The notes: generated by a model from the sequence alone, not told the origin. A stretch of 64,000 bases of DNA from CAXXOK01 sp963675655 (GCA_963675655.1 OY776489.1:2790001-2854000), one strand, 5' to 3'; positions 44,062-52,558 are shown, numbered from the stretch's first letter. Program-made: numbers and translations.

Positions 44062-45366
44062 ATGGAAGACAAACGGTTTCACTCCGTGCGGCTGGACAAG
44101 GATAAGTGTAAAGGCTGCACAAACTGTCTGAAGCGATGCCCGACCGAAGCAATTCGCGTACGCGGCGGACGAGCGCACATTATCGACGAGCGCTGTATTG
44201 ACTGTGGTGAATGTATCCGGGTATGTGAATACCACGCAAAATATGCGCAGACAGACCCGCTGGCTACGATTAACCGATTTAGATATAAGATTGCGCTGCC
44301 TGCACCTTCGCTATATGGCCAGTTTAAGCAACTGGTCAGCCCTTCACAAATACTTGAGGGCTTATTGCACATGGGTTTTGACGATGTGTTTGAAGTCGCT
44401 GCCGGCGCAGATATTGTAACCCGCGCTATTCGCGAACGGATGCGCAGTATGAGTCCGGAACGTTTCCCGGTCATTTCTTCAGCCTGTCCCGCTATCACAA
44501 GGCTAATACAGGTGCGGTTTCCGGAGCTGATCCCGCACATTATTGATATGCGCCAGCCGATGGAAGTCGCCGCTATGGTGGCAAAACGTGAATTCTGCCA
44601 AAAGAATGATGTAAAACCGGAAGAGGTTGGATGCTTTTTCATTACACCGTGTGCAGCGAAAATGACGGCAATCCGCAACCCGATCGGGCAGGAAAAGTCC
44701 GCTGTGGATGGAGCCATCAGTATGCTGGAGATTTATGGCTTGTTATCCGGTCACATCAAGAATTATCCAAACGAACTTGCGCTTTCCCGTGCCACATCAT
44801 ACGGTGTAGGTTGGGCAAATAATGGGGGCGAAGCCAGCGCGGTTTGCCCGGACAACAGCATGGCGGTTGACGGAATTGAAAATGTTATCCATGTTTTGGA
44901 AGAAATTGAGAACAATAAACTACGGGACTTGGTGTTCTTTGAAGGCGCCGCGTGTACCGGCGGGTGCGTCGGCGGGCCGCTCACCTTTGAAAATGGATAT
45001 ATTGCCCGAAACGCGATACGCAGTTTAATGAAAGGCTGCGATATTCGCCACCCGGATGAGGTAGTGAAGACCTCTTATCTTACCAAGTATCCATTGCAAT
45101 CCACAAAGAAAATTACACCGAACAGCGTTATGAAGCTGGACGATGATATTGCCGAAGCAATGCGGAAAATGGAACAGATGGAAGAGATTGAGAAGTCGTT
45201 GCCGGGCTACGACTGCGGCAGCTGCGGCAGCCCGACTTGCCGCACGTTTGCAGAAGATATTGTCCGCGGGCATGCAAGCAAAATGGACTGCATACATATT
45301 TTAAAAGATCAGCTCAAGATTATGGCGCAGAAAATGGTACAGTTGGCGAAAACCACCAGAGAATAG
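44062..45366 (+). CDS. Putative sensory [FeFe] hydrogenase (HydS-like)
   Basis: Two 4Fe-4S sites open the protein (CKGCTNCLKRC, CIDCGECIRVC). The H-cluster domain keeps altered motifs: SSACPAI instead of TSCCPGW, TPCAAKMTAI instead of MPCTAKKxE, and GAACTGGCVGG for the third. All four presumed cluster-ligand Cys remain, but one of the paired Cys of the first motif is Ala and the usual E/K partners are changed. A further Fe-S domain ends the chain (YDCGSCGSPTCRTFAEDI). This is the pattern of group C/D sensory hydrogenases, with low turnover, that sense H2. No PAS domain or kinase is fused; a separate ATPase precedes it. Confidence 0.82.
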   Translation: MEDKRFHSVRLDKDKCKGCTNCLKRCPTEAIRVRGGRAHIIDERCIDCGECIRVCEYHAKYAQTDPLATINRFRYKIALPAPSLYGQFKQLVSPSQILEGLLHMGFDDVFEVAAGADIVTRAIRERMRSMSPERFPVISSACPAITRLIQVRFPELIPHIIDMRQPMEVAAMVAKREFCQKNDVKPEEVGCFFITPCAAKMTAIRNPIGQEKSAVDGAISMLEIYGLLSGHIKNYPNELALSRATSYGVGWANNGGEASAVCPDNSMAVDGIENVIHVLEEIENNKLRDLVFFEGAACTGGCVGGPLTFENGYIARNAIRSLMKGCDIRHPDEVVKTSYLTKYPLQSTKKITPNSVMKLDDDIAEAMRKMEQMEEIEKSLPGYDCGSCGSPTCRTFAEDIVRGHASKMDCIHILKDQLKIMAQKMVQLAKTTRE

Positions 45367-45377
45367 GGGATAAAAAC

Positions 45378-45725
45378 ATGACGATCAGCGAATTAGCAAA
45401 ATTGTTGGATGCAACCTGTGTAACCAAAGCAGAAGATTGCACCGGCAAGGTGACTTGTGGATATGCCTGCGATTTACTTAGCTGGGTATTGGCACATGGG
45501 CAGCATGGCATGGCGTGGACAACCGTACAAACCCACGTGAATGTTATTGCAATTGCGGTATTAATGGAAATGTCCTGTGTGATTCTGGCGGAAGGAAACC
45601 ATATTGAACCGGCATCGCTGCAGAAAGCGAACGAGGAAGGGCTGGCTGTGCTGGAAACAGAGAAAACCGCATATGAAATTTGCGGGCTCATGGCGGCGGC
45701 GAGCATTCCTGCATCCGCGGAATAA
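45378..45725 (+). CDS. Second DRTGG-domain protein
   Basis: The ATG at 45378 follows AGGGGA. The 115-residue protein starts MTISELAKLLDATCVTKAED and ends LETEKTAYEICGLMAAASI, parallel to the paralogue at 43179, so a duplication is likely. It has one central pattern TCGYACDLLSWVLAHGQHG that differs from the first copy. It sits 11 bases after the sensory-type hydrogenase and one base before the PHP gene. A ligand-binding or adaptor role in the same signalling unit is likely but not shown. Confidence 0.7.
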   Translation: MTISELAKLLDATCVTKAEDCTGKVTCGYACDLLSWVLAHGQHGMAWTTVQTHVNVIAIAVLMEMSCVILAEGNHIEPASLQKANEEGLAVLETEKTAYEICGLMAAASIPASAE

Positions 45726-45726
45726 A

Positions 45727-46440
45727 ATGCGTGCTTATTGTGATTTGCATATCCACAGCTGCTTATCTCCTTGCGGCAGCGATGAAATGACGCCGTGGAA
45801 TCTGGTTGGTATGGCCAAGGTGAAAGGTCTGGATGTAATAGCGCTAACAGATCATAACACAGCGCTGAATATTCCCGCGGTGCTAGCAGCCGGGAAAGAA
45901 TACGGCGTCGCGGTAATACCCGGGATGGAAGTAACCACAAAAGAAGAAGTGCATGTGCTGGCATATTTTATCGATGCTGAAAATGCGTTGGCTTTTGGGG
46001 AAGAGATTTACTGCCATCTGCCTGATATCCAAAATGTTGAAGGACTTTTCGGAAACCAGATCATTGTTGGGGAGGACGACCAACCCACCGGAAAGATGGA
46101 TAAGCTGCTTTTGAACGCTACTGATTTAACGTTGGAACAAGTGGCGGACTTAATTTATAAACACGGTGGGTTAATGATACCGGCGCATATCAACCGAGGG
46201 GCAAACGGCATGATCGGCGCTTTGGGCATTATGCCTTCGCTGCCGGAATACCCGGTTGTGGAAGTAGCGCCGCGAATTGCATGTCCGCAGCAGGTGCTGG
46301 AAGGACGGTTTGTACTGCATTCATCGGATGCCCATTACATGGAGCATATTGCAGAAAGAGATTTTGCGCTGGAAGTAGCAGAGCCAACAGTACAAGCCGT
46401 ATTTACCATGCTAAAAGAGCAACAGATAAAACGGCAATAA
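45727..46440 (+). CDS. PHP-domain phosphoesterase
   Basis: I start at ATG 45727 because it opens the PHP fold at once: CDLHIHSCLSPCGSDE. Further metal ligands are in ALTDHNTALN, GMEVTTKEEVHVLAYF, PAHINRG and HSSDAHYME. The family hydrolyses phosphoesters such as histidinol phosphate, 3',5'-bisphosphates or nucleic acid ends. The substrate here is unknown. Its constant link with hydrogenase and DRTGG genes in Clostridia points to a regulatory nucleotide or phosphoprotein. At 237 residues it is a minimal PHP protein. Confidence 0.85.
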   Translation: MRAYCDLHIHSCLSPCGSDEMTPWNLVGMAKVKGLDVIALTDHNTALNIPAVLAAGKEYGVAVIPGMEVTTKEEVHVLAYFIDAENALAFGEEIYCHLPDIQNVEGLFGNQIIVGEDDQPTGKMDKLLLNATDLTLEQVADLIYKHGGLMIPAHINRGANGMIGALGIMPSLPEYPVVEVAPRIACPQQVLEGRFVLHSSDAHYMEHIAERDFALEVAEPTVQAVFTMLKEQQIKRQ

Positions 46441-46587
46441 GTATTTAATATACCTCGTTGCCGGATCAACTGAAACGATCGGCAGGGGGGTTACCATTTT
46501 TACAGTTCGTAACGGTTTGGGCGATTCAACAAGTGTTTTTATGTCCATATCCGTTTCTGGTGTTTTTAAAGCCATAATATCAACATA

Positions 46588-46596
46588 TGGTATAAT
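46588..46596 (+). promoter_or_regulatory. Extended -10 promoter for the second hydrogenase operon
   Basis: TG at 46588-46589, one base, then a perfect TATAAT at 46591-46596. No good -35 is visible. A Rex-like operator starts one base later. A second extended -10 (TGGTATGAT, 46720-46728) may give a shorter transcript. Confidence 0.55.
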
Positions 46597-46614
46597 TCGC
46601 TAAATATTTAACAA
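46597..46614. promoter_or_regulatory. Candidate Rex operator
   Basis: The 18 bases match the Rex consensus TTGTTAANNNNTTAACAA at 12 of 14 defined positions; the right half TTAACAA is perfect. It begins directly after the -10 box, where a bound repressor would block initiation. Rex releases DNA when NADH is high, which fits a hydrogenase that reoxidises NADH. Confidence 0.55.
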
Positions 46615-46740
46615 ATTTATAGGGTAGGTTTAGAATTTCCTGTTTTCATTCTGTACATTTGGTGTAAAATTGTCAAAAAAATCACATTTGAAGAGTTGCT
46701 ATGCGTGCATTTCTCAATGTGGTATGATAAAATATATATC

Positions 46741-46761
46741 GCTGCGTAATGTTTACGCAGC
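46741..46761. promoter_or_regulatory. Operator-like hairpin in the hydrogenase leader
   Basis: A perfect 9-bp inverted repeat (GCTGCGTAA with its complement) over the loop TGT lies 13 bases after the second -10 box and 23 bases before the ribosome site GAGGAGG. It may be an operator or an RNA hairpin. Confidence 0.4.
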
Positions 46762-46801
46762 TTTACGGCGTACCAATGATTTGAGGAGGTCTAAGGCTGC
46801 C

Positions 46802-47272
46802 ATGACCGAAGAAAAGGCAAAGTTCGAGACGCTGCAAAAAGCGATCGACGAACACAAGGATCAAAAAGGGGCGTTAATGCCTGTGCTGCAAAAAGCCCAG
46901 GAAATTTTCGGCTGTGTTCCCATGGATGTACAGGAATACATTGCCGATGCCCTGAACACCACACTTAGCGAAGTGTATGGTGTCGCTACCTTCTACTCCC
47001 AGTTCTCGCTGCAACCCAAAGGCAAATACGTTGTTGGCGTATGCATGGGAACGGCGTGTTACGTTCGGGGTTCCCAGAAGGTATTGGACCGTATCGAAAA
47101 GGAACTGGAAATCAAAGTAGGCGAAACAACGGAAAACGGCGTTTTTACCTTGCAAGCCACCCGTTGCCTAGGTGCCTGCGGACTTGCCCCTGTAATGATG
47201 ATTAACGACGAAGTTTACGGCCGTTTGACAGATGCAGAAGTACCGGCGATTTTGGAAAAGTATAAAGACTGA
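46802..47272 (+). CDS. hndA: NuoE/HndA-type 2Fe-2S subunit of bifurcating hydrogenase
   Basis: ATG 46802 follows GAGGAGG by 11 bases; the longer frame upstream covers the promoter region. After a helical N-terminus, the thioredoxin-like 2Fe-2S domain shows CMGTACYVRGS near residue 85 and CLGACGLAPVMMI near 126. At 156 residues it is like the subunit encoded at 14046. It is first of the operon hndA-HATPase-hndB-hndC-hndD. Confidence 0.92.
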   Translation: MTEEKAKFETLQKAIDEHKDQKGALMPVLQKAQEIFGCVPMDVQEYIADALNTTLSEVYGVATFYSQFSLQPKGKYVVGVCMGTACYVRGSQKVLDRIEKELEIKVGETTENGVFTLQATRCLGACGLAPVMMINDEVYGRLTDAEVPAILEKYKD

Positions 47273-47274
47273 CA

Positions 47275-47820
47275 ATGCGGGATCTATCAATGCATGTTTT
47301 GGATATTGCCCAAAACAGCGTGAAAGCAAACGCAAAACGGCTGACAATAACATTTTGTATTGACGTACGCAATTGGTTGACCATCGTATTTGAAGATGAT
47401 GGCACAGGCATGTCGCCCGAGCTGCTTGAAAAGGTGACAGACCCATTTACCACGACGCGTACAACCCGGAAGGTTGGACTGGGTATACCACTGTTAAAAG
47501 AGAACGCGCAGCTTACCGGCGGCGACGTAATGATCAACAGTAAGCAAGGCGTAGGCACAAAGCTGACGGTCACCTTTGACCTGAACCATATCGATTGTCC
47601 CCCAATGGGCGATATATGTGACACGCTGATAACGTTAGTACTACTCAATCCAGACACGCCTGAATTTGTATTCCATGCCTCCCGGCAAACGCTTGAAGCC
47701 AGCTTTGATACCAGAGTGCTGCGAAAAGCGCTGGATGGCGTGGCACTGAACGAACCGGAAGTATCCCAATGGATACGAGAATCGATCAACGAAGAATTCA
47801 AACCCATTTTGGAGGTGTAA
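47275..47820 (+). CDS. HATPase-domain protein within the hydrogenase operon
   Basis: A GHKL ATPase of 181 residues: N box HVLDIAQNSVKANAKR, G1 box FEDDGTGMSPELLEKV and G2 box TTRKVGLGIPLLKENAQ. The FTTTRTTRKVGLG lid resembles sensor histidine kinases, but no phospho-acceptor or sensor domain is present. The start is two bases after hndA without a clear ribosome site, so translation is probably coupled. It differs from the RsbW-like ATPase at 43560. Its position inside a catalytic hydrogenase operon is conserved in Clostridia and points to redox signalling; the partner is unknown. Confidence 0.8.
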   Translation: MRDLSMHVLDIAQNSVKANAKRLTITFCIDVRNWLTIVFEDDGTGMSPELLEKVTDPFTTTRTTRKVGLGIPLLKENAQLTGGDVMINSKQGVGTKLTVTFDLNHIDCPPMGDICDTLITLVLLNPDTPEFVFHASRQTLEASFDTRVLRKALDGVALNEPEVSQWIRESINEEFKPILEV

Positions 47821-47824
47821 TATC

Positions 47825-48199
47825 GTGAAATCCATTGCTGAATTGGAAGCAATCCGCCAAAAAACACTGGAGCGCGTTTCTTATCGTAAGGACGCCGCTA
47901 CCGATATCCGTATTGTCGTCGGCATGGCGACCTGTGGTATTGCCGCAGGCGCACGCCCTGTAATGCTGGCTTTCATGGATGAAATCAGTAAACGTAATCT
48001 GCAAAACGTAACCGTATCGCAGACAGGCTGCATCGGCATGTGCAGGCTTGAGCCCATGGTAGACGTTATCGTACCCGGACAGGATAAGGTAACCTACGTA
48101 AAGCTCAATCCCAATATGGTGCCGCGCATAGTAACCGAGCACATCGTTAACGGCAACCCTGTGATGGAGTACACCATCGGCGCCGCGGAAGATAAATAA
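47825..48199 (+). CDS. hndB: HndB-type 2Fe-2S ferredoxin subunit
   Basis: A thioredoxin-like ferredoxin of 124 residues. It has a single early Cys in VGMATCGIAAGA and two in TGCIGMCRLEP, as in HndB of the NADP-reducing hydrogenase family. The start is GTG behind GGAGG. It lies between the ATPase gene and hndC. Its exact electron-transfer or assembly role in the complex is not settled. Confidence 0.88.
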   Translation: MKSIAELEAIRQKTLERVSYRKDAATDIRIVVGMATCGIAAGARPVMLAFMDEISKRNLQNVTVSQTGCIGMCRLEPMVDVIVPGQDKVTYVKLNPNMVPRIVTEHIVNGNPVMEYTIGAAEDK

Positions 48200-48223
48200 C
48201 AGCTCACCTAAGGAGGAAAGACC

Positions 48224-50017
48224 ATGGATTTTTATCGCGCACAGGTGCTTTGCTGCGGCGGCACCGGCTGTACTTCTTCGGGTTCCAACGAGATTATTAA
48301 ACGCTTTGAAGAACAGGTTGCCAAATACGGCCTGGACAAGGAAATTAAAATCGTCCGGACAGGCTGCTTCGGCCTTTGCGCCGCCGGCCCGGTAGTGATC
48401 GTCTACCCGGAAGGCACCTTCTACTCTCACGTTCGCGCGGAAGATGTGGACGAGATTGTAAGCGAGCACCTGTTGAAGGGCCGTATTGTACAGCATTTGG
48501 TTTACAAAGAAAAGAGCGACGACGAAGAAAAGCATATGTCGCTTGAGACTATTGAGTTTTATAAGAAGCAAAAACGTATTGCCCTGCGTAACTGCGGCGT
48601 GATCGACCCGGAAAACATTGATGAGTACATTGCCTTTGACGGTTATAAAGCGCTGGAAAAAGTGCTTACGACCATGAAGCCGGACGAAGTCATCAATACG
48701 ATTTTGGATAGCGGCCTGCGCGGCCGCGGCGGGGCGGGTTTCCCCACGGGCCTCAAGTGGAAGTTTGCTTCGGCCTCCAAGGCAGATCAGAAGTACATGG
48801 TCTGCAATGCCGACGAAGGCGACCCCGGCGCGTTTATGGACCGTTCCGTTTTGGAAGGCGACCCGCACGCTGTGTTGGAAGCGATGACCATCGGTGGGTA
48901 TGCCATTGGCGCAACGGAAGGTTACATTTACGTGCGTGCGGAGTATCCCATCGCGGTAAAGCGCCTGCAGATCGCAATCGATCAGGCTCGTGAATACGGG
49001 CTGCTTGGTAAGAATATTTTTGACTCCGGCTTTGACTTTGACATCTCCATCCGTTTAGGCGCCGGTGCTTTCGTATGCGGCGAAGAAACCGCGTTGATGG
49101 CCTCCATCGAAGGCTGCCGCGGCGAGCCCCGGCCCAAGCCCCCGTTCCCGGCGGTAAAGGGTCTGTTTGAAAAGCCCACCAACATCAACAACGTTGAAAC
49201 GTTTGCCAACATTCCGCAGATTATCCTGAACGGATCAGAATGGTTCAAATCCATCGGCACGGAAAAGTCCACCGGCACGAAGGTATTCGCGCTGGGCGGC
49301 AAGATCAATAACACCGGCCTTGTGGAAATTCCCATGGGCACGACGCTGCGCGAGATTATTTACGATATCGGCGGCGGCATCCCCAACGGCAAGAAGTTCA
49401 AGGCTGTGCAGACGGGCGGACCTTCCGGCGGCTGCATCCCGGTGGAGCATTTGGACATTCCCATTGAGTACGATACGCTCACACAAATCGGCTCCATGAT
49501 GGGCTCCGGCGGTATGATCGTTATGGATGAAGACAACTGCATGGTGGATATTGCCCGCTTCTTCCTAGATTTCACCGTGGACGAGAGCTGCGGCAAGTGC
49601 ACCCCGTGCCGTATCGGCACCCGCCGGATGCTGGAGATTCTGGAACGCATCGTGAATGGCCGCGGCGAGGAAGGCGATATTGAGAAGCTGGAAGCGTTGG
49701 CCAAGAATATCAAGGCGACTGCACTTTGCGGCCTTGGCCAGACTGCGCCTAACCCCGTGCTTTCCACCCTGAAGTATTTCCGTGACGAATACGAGGCTCA
49801 TATTAAAGAAAAACGCTGCCCCGCGCATCATTGCCAGGCGCTGCTGAACTATGTTATTACCGATAAGTGCCGCGGTTGCACCGCTTGCACCAAGGTATGC
49901 CCGGTTGGCGCTATTTCCGGCGTGGTGAAAGAGAAACACGTGATTGACACGGATAAGTGCATCAAGTGTGGCAGCTGTATCGAAAAGTGCCGCTTTGGCG
50001 CGATCGAAAAGAGATAA
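48224..50017 (+). CDS. hndC: NuoF/HndC-type flavin subunit of bifurcating hydrogenase
   Basis: This 597-residue subunit has the standard domain order. A 2Fe-2S thioredoxin domain (Cys11, 16, 48, 52) leads to the FMN/NADH domain (GRGGAGFPTGLKW, NADEGDPGAFMDR), the 4Fe-4S site ESCGKCTPCRIG and a C-terminal 2x[4Fe-4S] ferredoxin (CRGCTACTKVCP, CIKCGSCIEKC). It oxidises or reduces NAD(H) and bifurcates electrons to ferredoxin and the hydrogenase. It is the normal counterpart of the fused 1033-residue protein at 10931, which lacks this ferredoxin tail. Codon use is more GC-rich and regular than nearby, as in highly expressed genes. Confidence 0.95.
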   Translation: MDFYRAQVLCCGGTGCTSSGSNEIIKRFEEQVAKYGLDKEIKIVRTGCFGLCAAGPVVIVYPEGTFYSHVRAEDVDEIVSEHLLKGRIVQHLVYKEKSDDEEKHMSLETIEFYKKQKRIALRNCGVIDPENIDEYIAFDGYKALEKVLTTMKPDEVINTILDSGLRGRGGAGFPTGLKWKFASASKADQKYMVCNADEGDPGAFMDRSVLEGDPHAVLEAMTIGGYAIGATEGYIYVRAEYPIAVKRLQIAIDQAREYGLLGKNIFDSGFDFDISIRLGAGAFVCGEETALMASIEGCRGEPRPKPPFPAVKGLFEKPTNINNVETFANIPQIILNGSEWFKSIGTEKSTGTKVFALGGKINNTGLVEIPMGTTLREIIYDIGGGIPNGKKFKAVQTGGPSGGCIPVEHLDIPIEYDTLTQIGSMMGSGGMIVMDEDNCMVDIARFFLDFTVDESCGKCTPCRIGTRRMLEILERIVNGRGEEGDIEKLEALAKNIKATALCGLGQTAPNPVLSTLKYFRDEYEAHIKEKRCPAHHCQALLNYVITDKCRGCTACTKVCPVGAISGVVKEKHVIDTDKCIKCGSCIEKCRFGAIEKR

Positions 50018-50032
50018 CAAGGAGGAACAACC

Positions 50033-51781
50033 ATGGAACAGATGATTCCGCTTACAATTGATGGCGTGCATGTGGAGGTTCCTGCCGGTACGACCGTGCT
50101 TGAGGCTTCTCGTAAAGCGGGTGTGAAAATCCCTACGCTTTGCTATTTGAAGGATATCAGCCAATCCGGCAGCTGCCGTATGTGTGTGGTGGATACCGGC
50201 GCCCGCGCCTTTCAGGCGGCTTGCGTATTGCCCGTAACCAAGGATATGGTGGTTAAAACCAATACTCCCGCGTTGCGCGAAGCGCGTAAAACTGTGCTTG
50301 AACTGATTTTGAGCAACCACGATAAAAAGTGCCTCACTTGTGTGCGTAGCCAGAGCTGCGAACTGCAAAAGCTGTGCCTTGAACTGGGTGTGGAAGACGG
50401 GGACCGCTTTGCGGGCTCACAGAACGAGTATGACATTGACGACGTATCGCCCTCTATCGTACGCGATAACAACAAGTGCATCCTGTGCCGCCGTTGTGTA
50501 TCCGCCTGCGAAAAAGTACAGGAAGTGGGCGTAATTGGCCCCACAAAGCGCGGCTTTAAAACCGAAATTGCTTCCCCGTGGGATATGAAACTGTCCGAAA
50601 TGGCTTGTATTGCCTGCGGCCAGTGCATTACGGTCTGCCCGGTGGGCGCGCTGCATGAAAAAGACGATACCGATTTGGTATGGCAGTATCTGAACGATCC
50701 CGACAAGCATGTGGTTGTGCAAACGGCACCAGCCGTACGCGCCGCGCTGGGAGAAGAGTTTGGGCTACCGATGGGTACCAGTGTAACCGGCAAAATGGCG
50801 GCCGCGCTGCGCCGCATGGGCTTTGACAAAGTGTTTGATACAGACTTTGCCGCTGACCTTACCATTATGGAAGAGGGCACCGAACTGGTAGAGCGCGTAA
50901 CCAACGGTGGTGTACTGCCGATGATTACCAGCTGTTCTCCCGGCTGGATTAAGTATTGCGAACACTACTACCCCGAGTTCATCCCCAACCTGTCCAGCTG
51001 CAAGAGCCCTCACGAAATGGAAGGCGCGATGGTGAAGAGCTATTACGCCGAGAAAGAAAACATCGACCCCAAGGATATTATCGTCGTATCCGTGATGCCC
51101 TGCACGGCCAAGAAGTTTGAAGCTAAACGGCCTGAGCTGAGCGTAAACGGTCATCAGGACGTGGATGTGGTCATCACGACCCGTGAGTTGGCTCGGATGA
51201 TCAAAGCGGCCAATATCGACTTTAATAAGCTGCCGGATGAGGATTTCGACAGCATGCTGGGTGAGAGCACCGGCGCGAGCGTCATCTTTGGTGCGACCGG
51301 CGGTGTTATGGAAGCAGCGCTGCGTACCGCCTACACTCTCATTACTGGCGAGGAGCTAGAGGATGTTAACTTCTGCGCGGTTCGCGGCGTGGATGGCATC
51401 AAAGAAGCGACTGTTAAGATCGGCGATATGGATGTTAGCGTTGCAGTTGCAAGCAGCACCGCTAAAGCTTCGGAACTGCTTGAAGCGGTTAAGAAGGGCG
51501 AAAAGAACTACGCGTTTATCGAGATCATGGGCTGCCCTGGCGGCTGTGTAAACGGCGGCGGTCAACCGATCGTGGATTCTTCGGTACGGGCGGAAGTAGA
51601 TATTCGTTCCGAGCGTGCAAAAGCGTTGTATAACGAAGATGCGGCCAAGACTTACCGCAAGAGCCACCAGAACCCGATGATCAAGAAGATCTACGACGAG
51701 TATCTTGAGAAGCCCAACAGCCACAAAGCACATAAACTGCTGCACACCACGTACACCAAACGGCCTAAGTACAGTAAGTAA
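50033..51781 (+). CDS. hndD: [FeFe] hydrogenase catalytic subunit (HndD)
   Basis: Domain order: 2Fe-2S fold (CYLKDISQSGSCRMCV), His/Cys cluster (HDKKCLTCVRSQSC), two 4Fe-4S sites (CILCRRCVSAC, CIACGQCITVC) and the H-cluster domain with TSCSPGWIKYCEH, MPCTAKKFEAK and EIMGCPGGCVNGGG. It has the same TSCSPGW variant as the first copy. Length 582 is normal and there is no coiled-coil tail. A 15-base intergenic gap with AAGGAGG separates it from hndC. It ends the operon at a strong terminator. Confidence 0.95.
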   Translation: MEQMIPLTIDGVHVEVPAGTTVLEASRKAGVKIPTLCYLKDISQSGSCRMCVVDTGARAFQAACVLPVTKDMVVKTNTPALREARKTVLELILSNHDKKCLTCVRSQSCELQKLCLELGVEDGDRFAGSQNEYDIDDVSPSIVRDNNKCILCRRCVSACEKVQEVGVIGPTKRGFKTEIASPWDMKLSEMACIACGQCITVCPVGALHEKDDTDLVWQYLNDPDKHVVVQTAPAVRAALGEEFGLPMGTSVTGKMAAALRRMGFDKVFDTDFAADLTIMEEGTELVERVTNGGVLPMITSCSPGWIKYCEHYYPEFIPNLSSCKSPHEMEGAMVKSYYAEKENIDPKDIIVVSVMPCTAKKFEAKRPELSVNGHQDVDVVITTRELARMIKAANIDFNKLPDEDFDSMLGESTGASVIFGATGGVMEAALRTAYTLITGEELEDVNFCAVRGVDGIKEATVKIGDMDVSVAVASSTAKASELLEAVKKGEKNYAFIEIMGCPGGCVNGGGQPIVDSSVRAEVDIRSERAKALYNEDAAKTYRKSHQNPMIKKIYDEYLEKPNSHKAHKLLHTTYTKRPKYSK

Positions 51782-51803
51782 GCCTTAACTGGTAAATGTT
51801 CTT

Positions 51804-51838
51804 AAAACGGTTCCGGCATATGCCGGAACCGTTTTGTG
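51804..51838 (+). terminator. Terminator of the second hydrogenase operon
   Basis: A 15-bp perfect stem (AAAACGGTTCCGGCA with complement) around TA, ending in TTTTGTG. Confidence 0.9.
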
Positions 51839-52114
51839 TAATGAAGATAAGGATAAACTTATACTTGTTTGTTTGCGTATATCGATGAGAAAGTAAAAAC
51901 TTGTTTTTCCATAATAGCGGTTCTATACAGCTTCGCTTTGTAAGCAGATGATTGAACCATAAGCACTGTGAAGTGAATGAAAATAAAGTGGAGTTAAATT
52001 ATGGGGGTAAAGCCCGTGTTAGTTAGGGCAGAAGATATTATAATATTCTAGATGGTTTATTTGGCTGATTGTGTTAACTACTTTTTTACGGTCATGATAA
52101 TGGGGGTGAATATT
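51839..52114. other. Intergenic stretch with no recognised gene
   Basis: This AT-rich stretch between the convergent hydrogenase operon and the methyltransferase gene shows no reading frame with a ribosome site, RNA gene or repeat. Confidence 0.5.
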
Positions 52115-52558
52115 TTATTGAAATAACTTGCATAGGTTGGGAAACACCAAATTGGTATTTTGTTGATATTCAATATAATCCGTTGTATAGCGCTTAGCCA
52201 AATATTGTTCTTCCACCCGAATCAATAAACGAAAGACAACATAAAGAAACAGGGGAACCGTGAGCAGCAGCCAGGAACGGAACAGCAGTATAATCCCCGG
52301 CGCGATAAAGAAGATGAACGAGGCGTAGAGCGGGTGACGGCAAAGGCGGTAAACCCCTTTTGTATATAATTGATCCTGTTGATATACTGCTCTAATGGTT
52401 GTGGCTGAAATAATGAGAAAGGGAATGCCGATGCAAAGCAATAGGGCAGATAGTAACCATATCAGAGTGATAGGGACCTGAGAAAGGGTAAAAATACTGG
52501 GGAAAGAATAATGAAACGCCAACAATATTCCGGTATAGAGCAGTGTTATAACGGCCAT
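52115..52558 (-). CDS. Isoprenylcysteine carboxyl methyltransferase-like membrane protein
   Basis: The ATG at 52558 gives 147 residues. The open frame runs back to 52711, but its first codons lie in the rplS terminator, so I reject that start; the ribosome site for 52558 is weak. Four membrane helices are present. The signature GVYRLCRHPLYASF near residue 65 and RVEEQYLAKRYTTDYIEY near 115 match the ICMT/phospholipid N-methyltransferase group, which uses SAM at the membrane. The substrate in bacteria is mostly unknown. Confidence 0.7.
   Translation of the reverse strand: MAVITLLYTGILLAFHYSFPSIFTLSQVPITLIWLLSALLLCIGIPFLIISATTIRAVYQQDQLYTKGVYRLCRHPLYASFIFFIAPGIILLFRSWLLLTVPLFLYVVFRLLIRVEEQYLAKRYTTDYIEYQQNTNLVFPNLCKLFQ

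Noticed and set aside
47798..48868. 356-codon open frame on the reverse strand
   Set aside because: It lies fully antisense to hndB and hndC, which have clear motifs and ribosome sites; it shows no domain and is a product of GC-rich codon use.
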